A DNA stretch of 64,000 nt from Bacteroidales bacterium (GTDB lineage Bacteria; Bacteroidota; Bacteroidia; Bacteroidales; UBA932): the NCBI GenBank assembly GCA_017423025.1, contig JAFPGC010000045.1, forward strand, positions 1 through 64,000, given 5' to 3'. Of this stretch, positions 46,174 to 53,345 are shown piece by piece. The notes beneath the pieces were generated by a model. The model did no database searches and was not told where the DNA came from. It saw nothing but the letters and a program-made list of their open reading frames with translations. The position numbers were made by a program, and so were the translations under genes. Each line of letters opens with the position of its first letter. Position 1 is the stretch's first letter.

Positions 46174-47307
46174 ATGCGTACTAAGTATCTGTTTTTAGCC
46201 CTTCTGGCGGGCATTCTGGGCGCTTGCGCCCCCAGCCCCGAAGCGGCTTTTGAGAAGGACCTCGAAGCCTTCCGTCAGAAAATCGGGAATGTGGGCATGG
46301 CCGTGGCCGTGGTCAAGGACAACCAGATTGTCTACAGCCACGAATTTGGCGTAGCCAATCTGGAGACCGGGGCTCCGGTGAAGGAGAATTCCCTTTTCCG
46401 CATCGCCTCCATCTCCAAGAGTTTCAGCGCCACTTCCATGATGCAGCTCATTGAGAAGGGTCTGGTCACTCTGGATACGGATGTGAGTACCCTGGCGGGT
46501 TTCCCCATCCGCAACCCCAAGTATCCGGACACCGTCATCACCCTGGAAATGCTGCTCTCGCACACTTCCAGCCTGAACGACAGCGAAGGCTACTTTGTGC
46601 TGGACGTCATCAACCCGGACACCAATCCCAATTGGGCCAACTGCTACAACGACTATGCTCCCGGCACCGGGTACGAGTACTGCAACCTCAACTTCAACCT
46701 GGTGGGTACCTTCATTGAGAAACTCTCCGGAGAAAGGTTCGACCAGTATGTGGTCCATCACGTGCTGGAACCGCTGAATCTTTATGGCGGTTATTGCGTA
46801 GATTCCCTGGACGCTTCCCGTTTCGTAAGCCTCTATTCCTATGAGAATGGGGAATTCGTAGAGCAGACGGATGCCTACGAGCCCCGCAGCGAGCGCATTG
46901 CCAACTACAAGTTCGGCTACGACACGCCCGTCTTTTCTCCCACCGGCGGTATGAAGATATCGGCCTGTGACCTTGCCCGCTATATGATGATGCATATGGG
47001 GTGGGGGACTGCTCCGGATGGCACTGTCATCATTTCCGAGGCCTCTTCCCGCAGCATGCAGACCCCTCGCTCGGAGCCCGAGCACTACGGCCTGGCCCTG
47101 TGGCACGATTACGACAAGATTCCGGGCGTGGAACTGGTGGGGCACACTGGCGGCGCCTATGGTCTCCGCAGTGCCATGTTCTGGGCCCCGGACCGTTCCT
47201 TCGGCCTGGTCTGCATCTCCTCCGGCACTTACGGCGATTACGAGGACGAGCAGAGCGGAGTCCTGGAAGGCACCCTGCAGCTTATGTACAAGCATTTCTG
47301 CAAATAG
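46174..47307 (+). CDS. Serine hydrolase, class C beta-lactamase / PBP4* family, lipoprotein
   Basis: 377 residues with lipobox GILGAC (Cys18). Catalytic motifs are SISK at 79-82, Y-x-N in EYCNLNF, and HTGG near residue 325. The fold covers D-Ala carboxypeptidases, esterases and class C beta-lactamases; nothing here singles out antibiotic hydrolysis. It is in an operon with the M16 peptidase, which suggests a periplasmic peptide or wall-processing role. The tRNA-derived repeat begins 10 bp after its stop. Confidence 0.87.
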   Translation: MRTKYLFLALLAGILGACAPSPEAAFEKDLEAFRQKIGNVGMAVAVVKDNQIVYSHEFGVANLETGAPVKENSLFRIASISKSFSATSMMQLIEKGLVTLDTDVSTLAGFPIRNPKYPDTVITLEMLLSHTSSLNDSEGYFVLDVINPDTNPNWANCYNDYAPGTGYEYCNLNFNLVGTFIEKLSGERFDQYVVHHVLEPLNLYGGYCVDSLDASRFVSLYSYENGEFVEQTDAYEPRSERIANYKFGYDTPVFSPTGGMKISACDLARYMMMHMGWGTAPDGTVIISEASSRSMQTPRSEPEHYGLALWHDYDKIPGVELVGHTGGAYGLRSAMFWAPDRSFGLVCISSGTYGDYEDEQSGVLEGTLQLMYKHFCK

Positions 47308-47316
47308 AAATCTAAA

Positions 47317-47335
47317 GCACTCTTAGGGACTCGAA
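47317..47335. repeat. Distal attachment-site repeat (tRNA-Lys 3' end copy)
   Basis: GCACTCTTAGGGACTCGAA is identical to 49233-49251, the acceptor and T-arm part of the tRNA-Lys(CTT) gene. Here it stands alone, with no tRNA around it. Confidence 0.75.
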
Positions 47336-47605
47336 TTCTGATTTGACTTGAACCCATTTGATTCAGGTTGGAAAGGCCTATTATTATGTATACTGTTGAT
47401 TATTAATATATTGCTTGATAGATAATCTTTCGTTAAAAAATCAAGACAAATCAAACAAATTCAGAATAATTCGCAAAAGTCGACAAAAAGTCGACAAAAA
47501 TTTTCGTTTTGTAGTTATCTTTGCCATAGAAATACTATGGTGCCTATGGCACCTAAATCAAAGAACTACTTGTTTTTCTGAAAACAATCCGTACCTTTGC
47601 ATTAA
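47336..47605. other. AT-rich left part of the island without genes
   Basis: No gene is seen. It contains GTCGACAAAAA twice in tandem (47479-47489, 47490-47500), a -7-like TATCTTTG at 47516-47523, and the promoter box of the candidate small RNA at 47592-47599. Confidence 0.5.
47479..47500 (+). repeat. Tandem GTCGACAAAAA repeat
   Basis: Two perfect 11-bp copies in tandem; a third copy in the same orientation is at 49167-49177 near the other end of the island. Placement near both ends suits recombinase arm sites or termini of the element, but no recombinase is present. Confidence 0.5.
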
Positions 47606-47669
47606 CAGAATTTAGGGGCAAGGAACAGAGACCGTCTAGAACCGGAGAGTTCCTTGCTCCGCTTTTTTG
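47606..47669 (+). ncRNA. Candidate small RNA with terminator-like fold
   Basis: -7 box TACCTTTG at 47592-47599 precedes a sequence in which GGGGCAAGGAAC (47615-47626) pairs with GTTCCTTGCTCC (47649-47660), with an inner CCG/CGG helix, followed by GCTTTTTT. A transcript of about 64 nt would be promoter to terminator with no open frame. It ends just where the convergent phosphatase gene stops. Confidence 0.45.
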
Positions 47670-47670
47670 T

Positions 47671-48120
47671 CTAAAGCGGCCGTAGGGCGGCTTCAATCTG
47701 GGTCAGTGAAGGAAGATGGCCGGTGGCGATGTTGTACTCGACATGGTTCCGGAATCCCTTGTACTCATCATCCGGCCAGAACCCGCACTTCCTGTAGTGG
47801 AAGCACTCGCACACGACGCGGCTGCGGTTGTCGCCGCCGATACAATGAACTATCGACGACATTCCGGCCTTGTCGACGTTTTCCAGGAGCTTCACAGTCT
47901 CGACGATATTAGACATACCCATGTCGACGTCATTCTCCGAAAGAGGCAAAAACTTCGTCGAGACGCCTTTCTCGTCGAAAGCACGCTGCATCTCGACGTC
48001 ATACTGCAGTTCCGATACGTTGACGACATTCTGGACGCGTCCGTAGATGAAGGGATTGGCAATCTCTTCCATCGTAGGGTACCAGCGGGCCTGGAGCTTG
48101 GCAAATGAGTAGGTCTTCAT
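47671..48120 (-). CDS. Tyrosine / dual-specificity phosphatase-like protein
   Basis: 149 residues from ATG 48120. HCIGGDNRS at 92-100 is the H-C-x5-R-S phosphatase loop (Cys93, Arg99), and the Asp residues in the SENDVDMG stretch (61-68) could serve as general acid. The length suits small cysteine phosphatases; the rest shows no close family to me. The N-terminus MKTYSFAKLQARWYPT is not a signal peptide, so it is cytoplasmic. It lies in the tRNA-Lys island, after a leader of about 120 nt from a -7 box at 48256-48249. It could act on phosphoproteins or on nucleic-acid ends, as some small CX5R enzymes do. Confidence 0.65.
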   Translation of the reverse strand: MKTYSFAKLQARWYPTMEEIANPFIYGRVQNVVNVSELQYDVEMQRAFDEKGVSTKFLPLSENDVDMGMSNIVETVKLLENVDKAGMSSIVHCIGGDNRSRVVCECFHYRKCGFWPDDEYKGFRNHVEYNIATGHLPSLTQIEAALRPL

Positions 48121-48256
48121 CTTCCGAATGAAAAATCCTCCCCCGTAGGGGAGGAATGGTATCACGAAGGCCCCGTGAAACTGCGGTACTGTCCCGCAGA
48201 GGTCCATGGACCATCCGGTCTTCTCCGGCTATTGCCTGGAGTCCGATGCAAAGATA
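48121..48256 (-). promoter_or_regulatory. Promoter and structured leader of the phosphatase-like gene
   Basis: -7 box TATCTTTG at 48256-48249. The leader includes a perfect hairpin TCCTCCCC-CGTA-GGGGAGGA about 20-40 nt before the ATG, which could hinder translation or stabilise the mRNA. Confidence 0.4.
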
Positions 48257-48500
48257 GGAAAAATCTGGTTAATTCGCAGGCTTCTCAGGCTTTTCCTTCA
48301 CTATAAGTAAACTACAAAAAGGGTATATTCTTCTGAATAATCAGGTTGCCGAATATACACCTTCGCCCTATAAATAAATTCTTCTTCCCTCCCCTCGAAG
48401 GAGTGTCCGTCGCACACCCCCCATCCTTGCAACGAAGAGAGGAAGAGGGAGGGGCAAAGCCCCGACCCGGCGAGCGCCGCCATTTTGCGAAAAAAATCCT
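48257..48500. other. Island interior without genes
   Basis: No supported gene. The stretch 48390-48460 is rich in CCCTCCCC/GGGAGGGG blocks that could fold on each other (CTTCCCTCCCC near 48388 and GGGAGGGGC near 48448), enclosing ACACCCCCCAT. Confidence 0.4.
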
Positions 48501-48531
48501 TTTGTCTTTTATATATAAATCGTTACCTTTG
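48501..48531 (+). promoter_or_regulatory. Promoter of the HigBA remnant
   Basis: TTTG (48501-48504), a 19-bp spacer and TACCTTTG (48524-48531) form a complete promoter just before the toxin fragment. Confidence 0.6.
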
Positions 48532-48532
48532 G

Positions 48533-48619
48533 GGCAATAAGTTCAGCCCTAAGCTTGTGTACATCCGTTTTGTGGGAACTCACGGCGAATACGACAAGAT
48601 TGACGCATCAACCATATAG
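48533..48619 (+). pseudogene. higB: HigB toxin fragment (C-terminal end only)
   Basis: The frame ending in TAG 48617-48619 encodes VYIRFVGTHGEYDKIDASTI, which I recognise as the C-terminus of HigB-type mRNA interferases (x-x-I-R-F-x-G-T-H-x-E-Y-D-K-I-D). The first 70 or so residues, including most of the catalytic fold, are missing; the promoter abuts the fragment, so a deletion removed the 5' part. It cannot be an active toxin. Confidence 0.7.
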
Positions 48620-48669
48620 TACAAAAGATTATGGCACAGATCAAGGACTAAAAACAGTACAAGGCCTTG

Positions 48670-48996
48670 ATGGCCCGTATTGACCAGCTTTTCTTTGAGA
48701 CGGACGAGAAAACACCCGCCGATGATCCTCGTCTTCAGGAACTGGACGTACTTTCCGCCCTGGTGGAAGAGTATGAGAAGGAACACTACGCAATTGAGGC
48801 ACCTACGCTTTCTGAGACCATGAACGCCCGTTTGACAGAGAACAAATGGAGCCAGAAGCAACTGGCTGCCATTCTGGGAATTACGGCGCCTCGCCTTAAC
48901 GCCATCCTGAGCGGGAAAGCCAATCCCACCTATGAACAGGCTCGAATCATCTCAACGCGCCTGAATATTGACCCCGCGATTGTTCTGGCAGTTTGA
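48670..48996 (+). CDS. higA: HigA-type antitoxin, XRE family, with disrupted N-terminus
   Basis: 108 residues from ATG 48670. The helix-turn-helix is in NKWSQKQLAAILGITAPRLNAILSGKANPT, as in HigA partners of HigB. The family's usual start, ATG 48631, is followed after six codons by TAA (48649-48651) in the same frame, so the normal first 13 residues cannot be joined to the rest; restart at TTG 48667 or ATG 48670 would keep the DNA-binding domain. With the toxin broken, it would be an orphan regulator of its own promoter or a decaying gene. Confidence 0.7.
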   Translation: MARIDQLFFETDEKTPADDPRLQELDVLSALVEEYEKEHYAIEAPTLSETMNARLTENKWSQKQLAAILGITAPRLNAILSGKANPTYEQARIISTRLNIDPAIVLAV

Positions 48997-49075
48997 CCAG
49001 TTCCAGAAGTTGCCAATCTTCCAAGATTGTTTTGTATATCACTGGCAAAAGATTCTTAATTACCCTATATCGTAC

Positions 49076-49113
49076 AAAGGGCGCAAGACCATCTCTACGG
49101 TCCTGCGCCCTTT
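49076..49113 (+). terminator. Terminator after the HigA remnant
   Basis: AAAGGGCGCA(A)GACC pairs with GGTC(C)TGCGCCCTTT around an eight-base loop. The stem is long and symmetric, so it could serve in both directions. Confidence 0.6.
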
Positions 49114-49166
49114 ATCTTGCGTGTACATTTTTGTTACCTAACACTTGAAATGTGACCGACTCCTAA

Positions 49167-49177
49167 GTCGACAAAAA
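49167..49177 (+). repeat. Third GTCGACAAAAA copy
   Basis: Identical to the two tandem copies at 47479-47500 and in the same orientation, 55 bp inside the tRNA-proximal end of the island. Confidence 0.5.
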
Positions 49178-49189
49178 TCCCAAAGAAAA

Positions 49190-49222
49190 AAGCTAAGTTG
49201 CTGTTAATTCGCAACTTAGCTT
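49190..49222 (-). terminator. Terminator of the tRNA-Lys transcript
   Basis: AGCTAAGTTGC (49191-49201) pairs with GCAACTTAGCT (49211-49221); on the - strand it is followed by TTTTTTC. It lies 10 bp after the 3' end of tRNA-Lys(CTT), inside the island boundary, so the island restores termination. Confidence 0.7.
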
Positions 49223-49231
49223 CTTTAGAAG

Positions 49232-49304
<73 letters not shown>

Positions 49305-49322
49305 AAACAGTCTGGTTTTTTG

Positions 49323-49395
49323 TGACCCGTTCGGGGCTCGAACCCGAGACCCCAACATTAAAAGTGTTGTGCTCTACCAACTGAGCTAACGAGTC
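49323..49395 (-). tRNA. tRNA-Lys (anticodon TTT)
   Basis: 73 nt without encoded CCA. The acceptor stem is GACTCGT/ACGGGTC with one T-G pair; the anticodon arm CAACA-CTTTTAA-TGTTG gives TTT. It is 18 bp upstream of tRNA-Lys(CTT), so the two are cotranscribed. -7 box TACCTTTG at 49424-49417. Confidence 0.93.
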
Positions 49396-49416
49396 CTCCG
49401 TCCCAAATCGGGATTG

Positions 49417-49424
49417 CAAAGGTA
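49417..49424 (-). promoter_or_regulatory. -7 promoter box of the tRNA-Lys pair
   Basis: CAAAGGTA reads TACCTTTG on the - strand, 22 bp before the 5' end of tRNA-Lys(TTT). Confidence 0.5.
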
Positions 49425-49472
49425 GTTACTTTTTTTGAAAAAGCAATACCAAAATTAACTTTTTTCAAAAAG

Positions 49473-49494
49473 ATTCCCGGTCGTGGCCGGGAAT
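49473..49494 (-). terminator. manC terminator
   Basis: ATTCCCGG/CCGGGAAT stem with a six-base loop, followed on the - strand by CTTTTTG. It lies directly after the manC stop. Confidence 0.7.
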
Positions 49495-49498
49495 GACG

Positions 49499-50539
49499 CT
49501 AAGCACTGAATTCCTTGATGTGCTGCTCTTGCGAGAGACGGCAAACCAGGAGACGGTCTTTGGATTCGGCAACTATGTATCCGTCAAGGCCTTCCACTAC
49601 AACCGTCTTCTCGGAGGCGGTGTGGACAATGCAGTTCTGGCAGTCGAAAAGGCGCACATCGGTGCCCACGGCGGAGTTGCCGTCCTCATCGGCCTTCAAG
49701 TGCGTCTGGATAGAGCCCCAGCTGCCCAGATCGCTCCAGGCGAGGTCTTCGGCAATGACGTAGATGCGCGGGGACTTCTCCATGACGGCGTAGTCGATGG
49801 AGATTTTTTCACAGGTGGGGAAGAGCCGATGCAGTTCTGCGCTCTCCTGGTTAGTGAAGAAGGAGGGGGCCAGCTGGTCCATCACGCCGGCAATCTGCGG
49901 GGCGTAGGCGCTCAGTTCCCTTATAATAGTATTGATGTTCCACACGAAGATGCCGGCGTTCCAGAAATAGTGGCCGTCTTCCAGGTATTGGAGGGCGGTG
50001 TCCAGGTCCGGTTTCTCCTTGAACTCGCTCACTTTCACCAGCTGGCCGTGCAGGGCTTCGGCGGCGTGGATATAGCCGTAACCGGTTTCCGGACGGGAGG
50101 GTGCAATTCCCACGGTAACGATGGCGTCCCGCTCCTGGGTGAATGCCAGGGCCTTGGCTATGGTTTCTGCAAACTCGGCGGTTTTGAGCACCAGGGCATC
50201 GGCCGGGGTGACCACGATGTTGGCCTCCGGGTCCTTCTTCTGGATTTTCCAGGAGGCGTATGCGATGCAGGGGGCCGTGTTGCGGCCTTCGGGTTCGGCC
50301 AGGATCTGGTCCTCCGGGATGGCGGGCAGCTGCTGCTTCACCAGGTTTACATACTTCTCTCCGGTAACCACCCAGAAATGGTCCGGGGCACAGACCGGGG
50401 CGAAGCGGTCCACGGTGAGCTGGATGAGGCTGCGGCCCACACCCAGCACGTCTATGAATTGTTTGGGTACGTCCGGTGTGGAAAGCGGCCAGAGCCTGCT
50501 CCCAATCCCGCCGGCCATAATGACTACGTGTGTATTCAT
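49499..50539 (-). CDS. manC: Mannose-1-phosphate guanylyltransferase
   Basis: 346 residues from ATG 50539. VVIMAGGIGSRLWPLS is the nucleotidyltransferase start; FKEKPDLDTA and GYGYIHAA are typical of GDP-mannose pyrophosphorylases; WSDLGSWGSI completes the active site. There is no C-terminal isomerase domain, unlike the long ManC/AlgA type. It makes GDP-mannose for glycans or GDP-fucose. It follows the EF-hand-like gene by 25 bp. Confidence 0.9.
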   Translation of the reverse strand: MNTHVVIMAGGIGSRLWPLSTPDVPKQFIDVLGVGRSLIQLTVDRFAPVCAPDHFWVVTGEKYVNLVKQQLPAIPEDQILAEPEGRNTAPCIAYASWKIQKKDPEANIVVTPADALVLKTAEFAETIAKALAFTQERDAIVTVGIAPSRPETGYGYIHAAEALHGQLVKVSEFKEKPDLDTALQYLEDGHYFWNAGIFVWNINTIIRELSAYAPQIAGVMDQLAPSFFTNQESAELHRLFPTCEKISIDYAVMEKSPRIYVIAEDLAWSDLGSWGSIQTHLKADEDGNSAVGTDVRLFDCQNCIVHTASEKTVVVEGLDGYIVAESKDRLLVCRLSQEQHIKEFSA

Positions 50540-50564
50540 GTATATTATAGTAAAGCGCTTGTTG

Positions 50565-51017
50565 CTACTTTCCGCCCAACAGGCCGCCCAGGAGGCCCTT
50601 TGCGGCGCCCAGGAGACCGGAACCGGAACCCAGTCCCAGGGCAATCATGATGTCGTTGACATCTACGTCACCGTCTCCGTCCTGGTCTTTGAAGAAGCCG
50701 CCCAGCTTACCCAGGATACCGGGAATGAGGGCGATGAGGACGGGCCCCAGCTTGCCAAGGTTCAGTTTGTTGAGGATCTTTTTGGTGAAGAGGGTGCCGG
50801 CCAGTGCGGTGATGGCGCTTTTGGCGATGTCCGTTTTGCCGGTAAGGAGTTCCTTGATTTGTTCCAGGCCGCCTTTCTTGACGGCGGTTTGGGTAAGAGA
50901 GCCCAGAATGGATTCTCCCAGGCCACCCAGGACCTGATCCTTAACGTTGGCGGGAATTTCGACGTTACCGGCCGCAGCGCCCACCAGTTGCATAATGTAA
51001 TCTTGGAAATTAGCCAT
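50565..51017 (-). CDS. Small protein with calcium-loop (dockerin/EF-hand-like) motif
   Basis: 150 residues from ATG 51017; no signal peptide. The first 100 residues are helical and rich in Gly, Leu and Lys. DQDGDGDVDVNDIM near the C-terminus is a single EF-hand/dockerin-type calcium loop, and the end is a Gly/Leu-rich tail (GSGSGLLGAAKGLLGG). I recognise the pattern as a small Bacteroidetes protein of unknown role. It starts the operon with manC; its promoter box TACCTTTG is at 51046-51039. Confidence 0.65.
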   Translation of the reverse strand: MANFQDYIMQLVGAAAGNVEIPANVKDQVLGGLGESILGSLTQTAVKKGGLEQIKELLTGKTDIAKSAITALAGTLFTKKILNKLNLGKLGPVLIALIPGILGKLGGFFKDQDGDGDVDVNDIMIALGLGSGSGLLGAAKGLLGGLLGGK

Positions 51018-51038
51018 AGTTTGTGATTTTTGTATTCT

Positions 51039-51112
51039 CAAAGGTACGAAAAATATTCAAATAAGAAAAATCTAAAATTTTTATTGCAATTCAATAATTT
51101 TTATTATATTTG
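51039..51112. promoter_or_regulatory. Divergent promoters of EF-hand-like gene and nfeD-flotillin operon
   Basis: TACCTTTG on the - strand (51046-51039) and TATATTTG on the + strand (51105-51112) both fit TAnnTTTG, in a very AT-rich spacer. Confidence 0.5.
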
Positions 51113-51135
51113 CAGAAAATAAACACTGAAACACT

Positions 51136-51744
51136 ATGATTGCTACCTGGTGGGCTGAACTCAGCCTTGTCATGAAAATCCTGTGGGGCGTCACCCTTAC
51201 GGCTTCGCTCGTGTTCATTATCCAAAGCATCCTCACCTTCGTAGGGGCCGATGTGGACTCGGACTTCGACGTGGACGTGGATACTTCCATGGACGGGGCC
51301 GACCTCTCCAACATTGACGGCGGTGCCAACCTGTACACCTTCCGCAACTTCGTCAATTTCATCCTGGGCTTCGGGTGGAGCGCCATCCTCCTGCAGGACA
51401 GCGTACCCAGCGTTCCGCTGCGCGTCGTTCTGTCCGTGCTCATCGGCCTGGCTCTGGTAGCCGCCGTGATGTACCTGTTCAAGTGGCTCGCCGGTATGCA
51501 GCAGAGCGGCAATATCAATCTGCAGAAATCGGCCGCAGGCTGCGAAGGCAAGGTCTATCTCACAATCCCCGAAGGCCGCAGCGGCACCGGAAAGGTGCAG
51601 ATTACCATCAGCGGTGCCGTACGTGAGTACGATGCCGTGACCGAGAGCGAGACCCCGCTCAGGACCGGTACTTCCATCCGGGTGGTGGACGCCCTGGACG
51701 CCAATACCTTATTAGTAGAAGAAAGTAACACTTATACCGTATAA
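51136..51744 (+). CDS. NfeD-like membrane protein
   Basis: 202 residues. Transmembrane helices at about 10-35, 70-90 and 95-117; an acidic segment between the first two (DVDSDFDVDVDTSMDG) could bind metal ions. The C-terminal part (about 125-200) is a small beta-barrel of the NfeD OB-fold type (GKVYLTIPEGRSGTGKVQI, TSIRVVDALDANTLLVEE). NfeD proteins are encoded beside flotillins, as here with 5 bp between, and are thought to act with them in membrane microdomains. Confidence 0.83.
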   Translation: MIATWWAELSLVMKILWGVTLTASLVFIIQSILTFVGADVDSDFDVDVDTSMDGADLSNIDGGANLYTFRNFVNFILGFGWSAILLQDSVPSVPLRVVLSVLIGLALVAAVMYLFKWLAGMQQSGNINLQKSAAGCEGKVYLTIPEGRSGTGKVQITISGAVREYDAVTESETPLRTGTSIRVVDALDANTLLVEESNTYTV

Positions 51745-51749
51745 CTATT

Positions 51750-53129
51750 ATGCCTCAACTGTATCTGATCCTCATCATTGTGGCCGTGGTGTTCGTTACC
51801 CTGTCGGCCATCCTCAAGCGCTATCGCCGCTGCCCTTCCGACAAGATCCTTGTCATTTACGGTAAGACGGGTAAGAACGGAGCCGGTTCCATTTCATCGG
51901 CCCGGTGCATCCACGGCGGTGCCGCCTTCATCTGGCCTGTTTTCCAGGACTATGCTTTCCTGGACCTCAAGCCCATCTCCATTGAGTGCAACCTGACCAA
52001 CGCCCTGTCCAAGCAGAACATCCGCGTGGACGTTCCCTGCCGCTTCACCGTGGGTATCTCCACCGAGCCGGAGAACATGACCAACGCCGCCGAGCGTCTG
52101 CTGGGCCTCAGCGTGGACAGCATCCAGAACATTGCCACCGATATCCTCTTCGGCCAGCTGCGTCTGGTCATCGCCACCATGGATATCGAGGAAATCAACG
52201 CCGACCGCGACAAATTCCTGGCCAACGTATCCACCAACGTGGAAGCCGAACTGCGCAAGATCGGCCTCAAGCTCATCAACGTGAACGTCACCGATATCCG
52301 TGACGAGTCCGGCTATATCGAGGCCCTGGGTAAAGAAGCTGCCGCCAAGGCCATCAACGACGCCAAGAAGAGCGTGGCCGAGCAGAACCGTTACGGTGAA
52401 ACCGGTAAGGCCATGGCCGATAAGGACACCCGTATCAATGTGGCTGCGGCCGATGCCGATGCCGTGAAGGGTGAGAACAGCGCCAAGATCGAGATTGCCA
52501 ACTCCGACGCCCTCCGCCGTCAGAAGACTGCTGAGGCCGACCGCATTGCCGTAGCAGCCGAAAAGGTTCAGGCCGCCAAGGCCCTGGAGGAAGCCTACCA
52601 GAGTGAGCGTGACGCCGAACTGGCCCGTGCCGAACGTGAAGAAGCCACCCAGAAGGCCAACATCGTGGTGGCTGCCGAGATTGACAAGCAGAAGAAGATC
52701 ATCGAGGCCGAAGCCGAAGCCGAGCAGATCCGCCGCAAGGCCAAGGGTGAAGCCGACGCTATCTTCGCCAAGATGGACGCCCAGGCAAAGGGTATGCTGG
52801 AAATCCTCACCAAGCAGGCCGACGGTTTCAAGAACCTGGTAAGCGCTGCCGAGGGAGACGCCCAGAAGGCTGTCCTCATGATGATTGCCGACAAACTGCC
52901 CGAACTGGTCAAGACCCAGGTAGAGGCCGTCAAGGGCATCAACATCGACAAGGTCACCGTCTGGGACACCGGCAACGGCACCGACGGCAAGACCGCCACT
53001 TCCAACTTCATTTCCGGTATGATGAAGAGCGTACCTCCGCTCGATGACCTCTTCAAGATGGCCGGTATGGAGCTCCCTTCCTACCTCAAAGGCCAGAAGG
53101 CCGATGAGCAGCCTCAGCCCGAAAAGTAA
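51750..53129 (+). CDS. Flotillin-like SPFH-domain protein
   Basis: 459 residues. One N-terminal membrane segment (4-22) is followed by the SPFH domain (about 30-190) and a long Ala/Glu/Lys-rich coiled coil (about 200-350: KTAEADRIAVAAEKVQAAKALEE and EAEAEQIRRKAKGEADAI). The C-terminal tail includes DLFKMAGMELPSYLKG. It matches the flotillin/YuaG (FloT) family, which forms large oligomers in the cytoplasmic membrane. Coupled to the NfeD-like gene. Confidence 0.9.
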   Translation: MPQLYLILIIVAVVFVTLSAILKRYRRCPSDKILVIYGKTGKNGAGSISSARCIHGGAAFIWPVFQDYAFLDLKPISIECNLTNALSKQNIRVDVPCRFTVGISTEPENMTNAAERLLGLSVDSIQNIATDILFGQLRLVIATMDIEEINADRDKFLANVSTNVEAELRKIGLKLINVNVTDIRDESGYIEALGKEAAAKAINDAKKSVAEQNRYGETGKAMADKDTRINVAAADADAVKGENSAKIEIANSDALRRQKTAEADRIAVAAEKVQAAKALEEAYQSERDAELARAEREEATQKANIVVAAEIDKQKKIIEAEAEAEQIRRKAKGEADAIFAKMDAQAKGMLEILTKQADGFKNLVSAAEGDAQKAVLMMIADKLPELVKTQVEAVKGINIDKVTVWDTGNGTDGKTATSNFISGMMKSVPPLDDLFKMAGMELPSYLKGQKADEQPQPEK

Positions 53130-53135
53130 ACGCGT

Positions 53136-53345
53136 ATGCCGATCATCACCAATATTGATGTAATGCTGGCCCGCCGGAAAATGTCTTCCGGCGAGCTGGC
53201 CGAGAAAGTCGGCATCACCCCCGCCAATCTTTCCATCCTCAAGTGCGGCAAGGCCAAGGCCATCCGCCTCAGTACCATGGAGGCTATCTGCAAGGCCCTG
53301 GACTGCCAGCCCGGCGATATTTTGGAATATAGACCTGAAGAATGA
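53136..53345 (+). CDS. Small XRE-type transcriptional regulator
   Basis: 69 residues, almost only a helix-turn-helix: MSSGELAEKVGITPANLSILKCGKAKAIRLSTMEAICKALDCQPGDILEY. This is the YozG-like Cro/C1 group. It follows the flotillin gene by 6 bp and overlaps the next gene by 4 bp. It may control this operon; no operator is visible at the nfeD promoter. Confidence 0.85.
   Translation: MPIITNIDVMLARRKMSSGELAEKVGITPANLSILKCGKAKAIRLSTMEAICKALDCQPGDILEYRPEE

Noticed and set aside
46174..47307. Antibiotic-resistance beta-lactamase
   Set aside because: The SxxK, YxN and HTGG motifs show only the broad serine-hydrolase fold; nothing points to beta-lactam hydrolysis.
48388..48460. CRISPR-like array in the island
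   Set aside because: The repeated C/G blocks are inverted, not regularly spaced direct repeats; no CRISPR array is present anywhere in the window.
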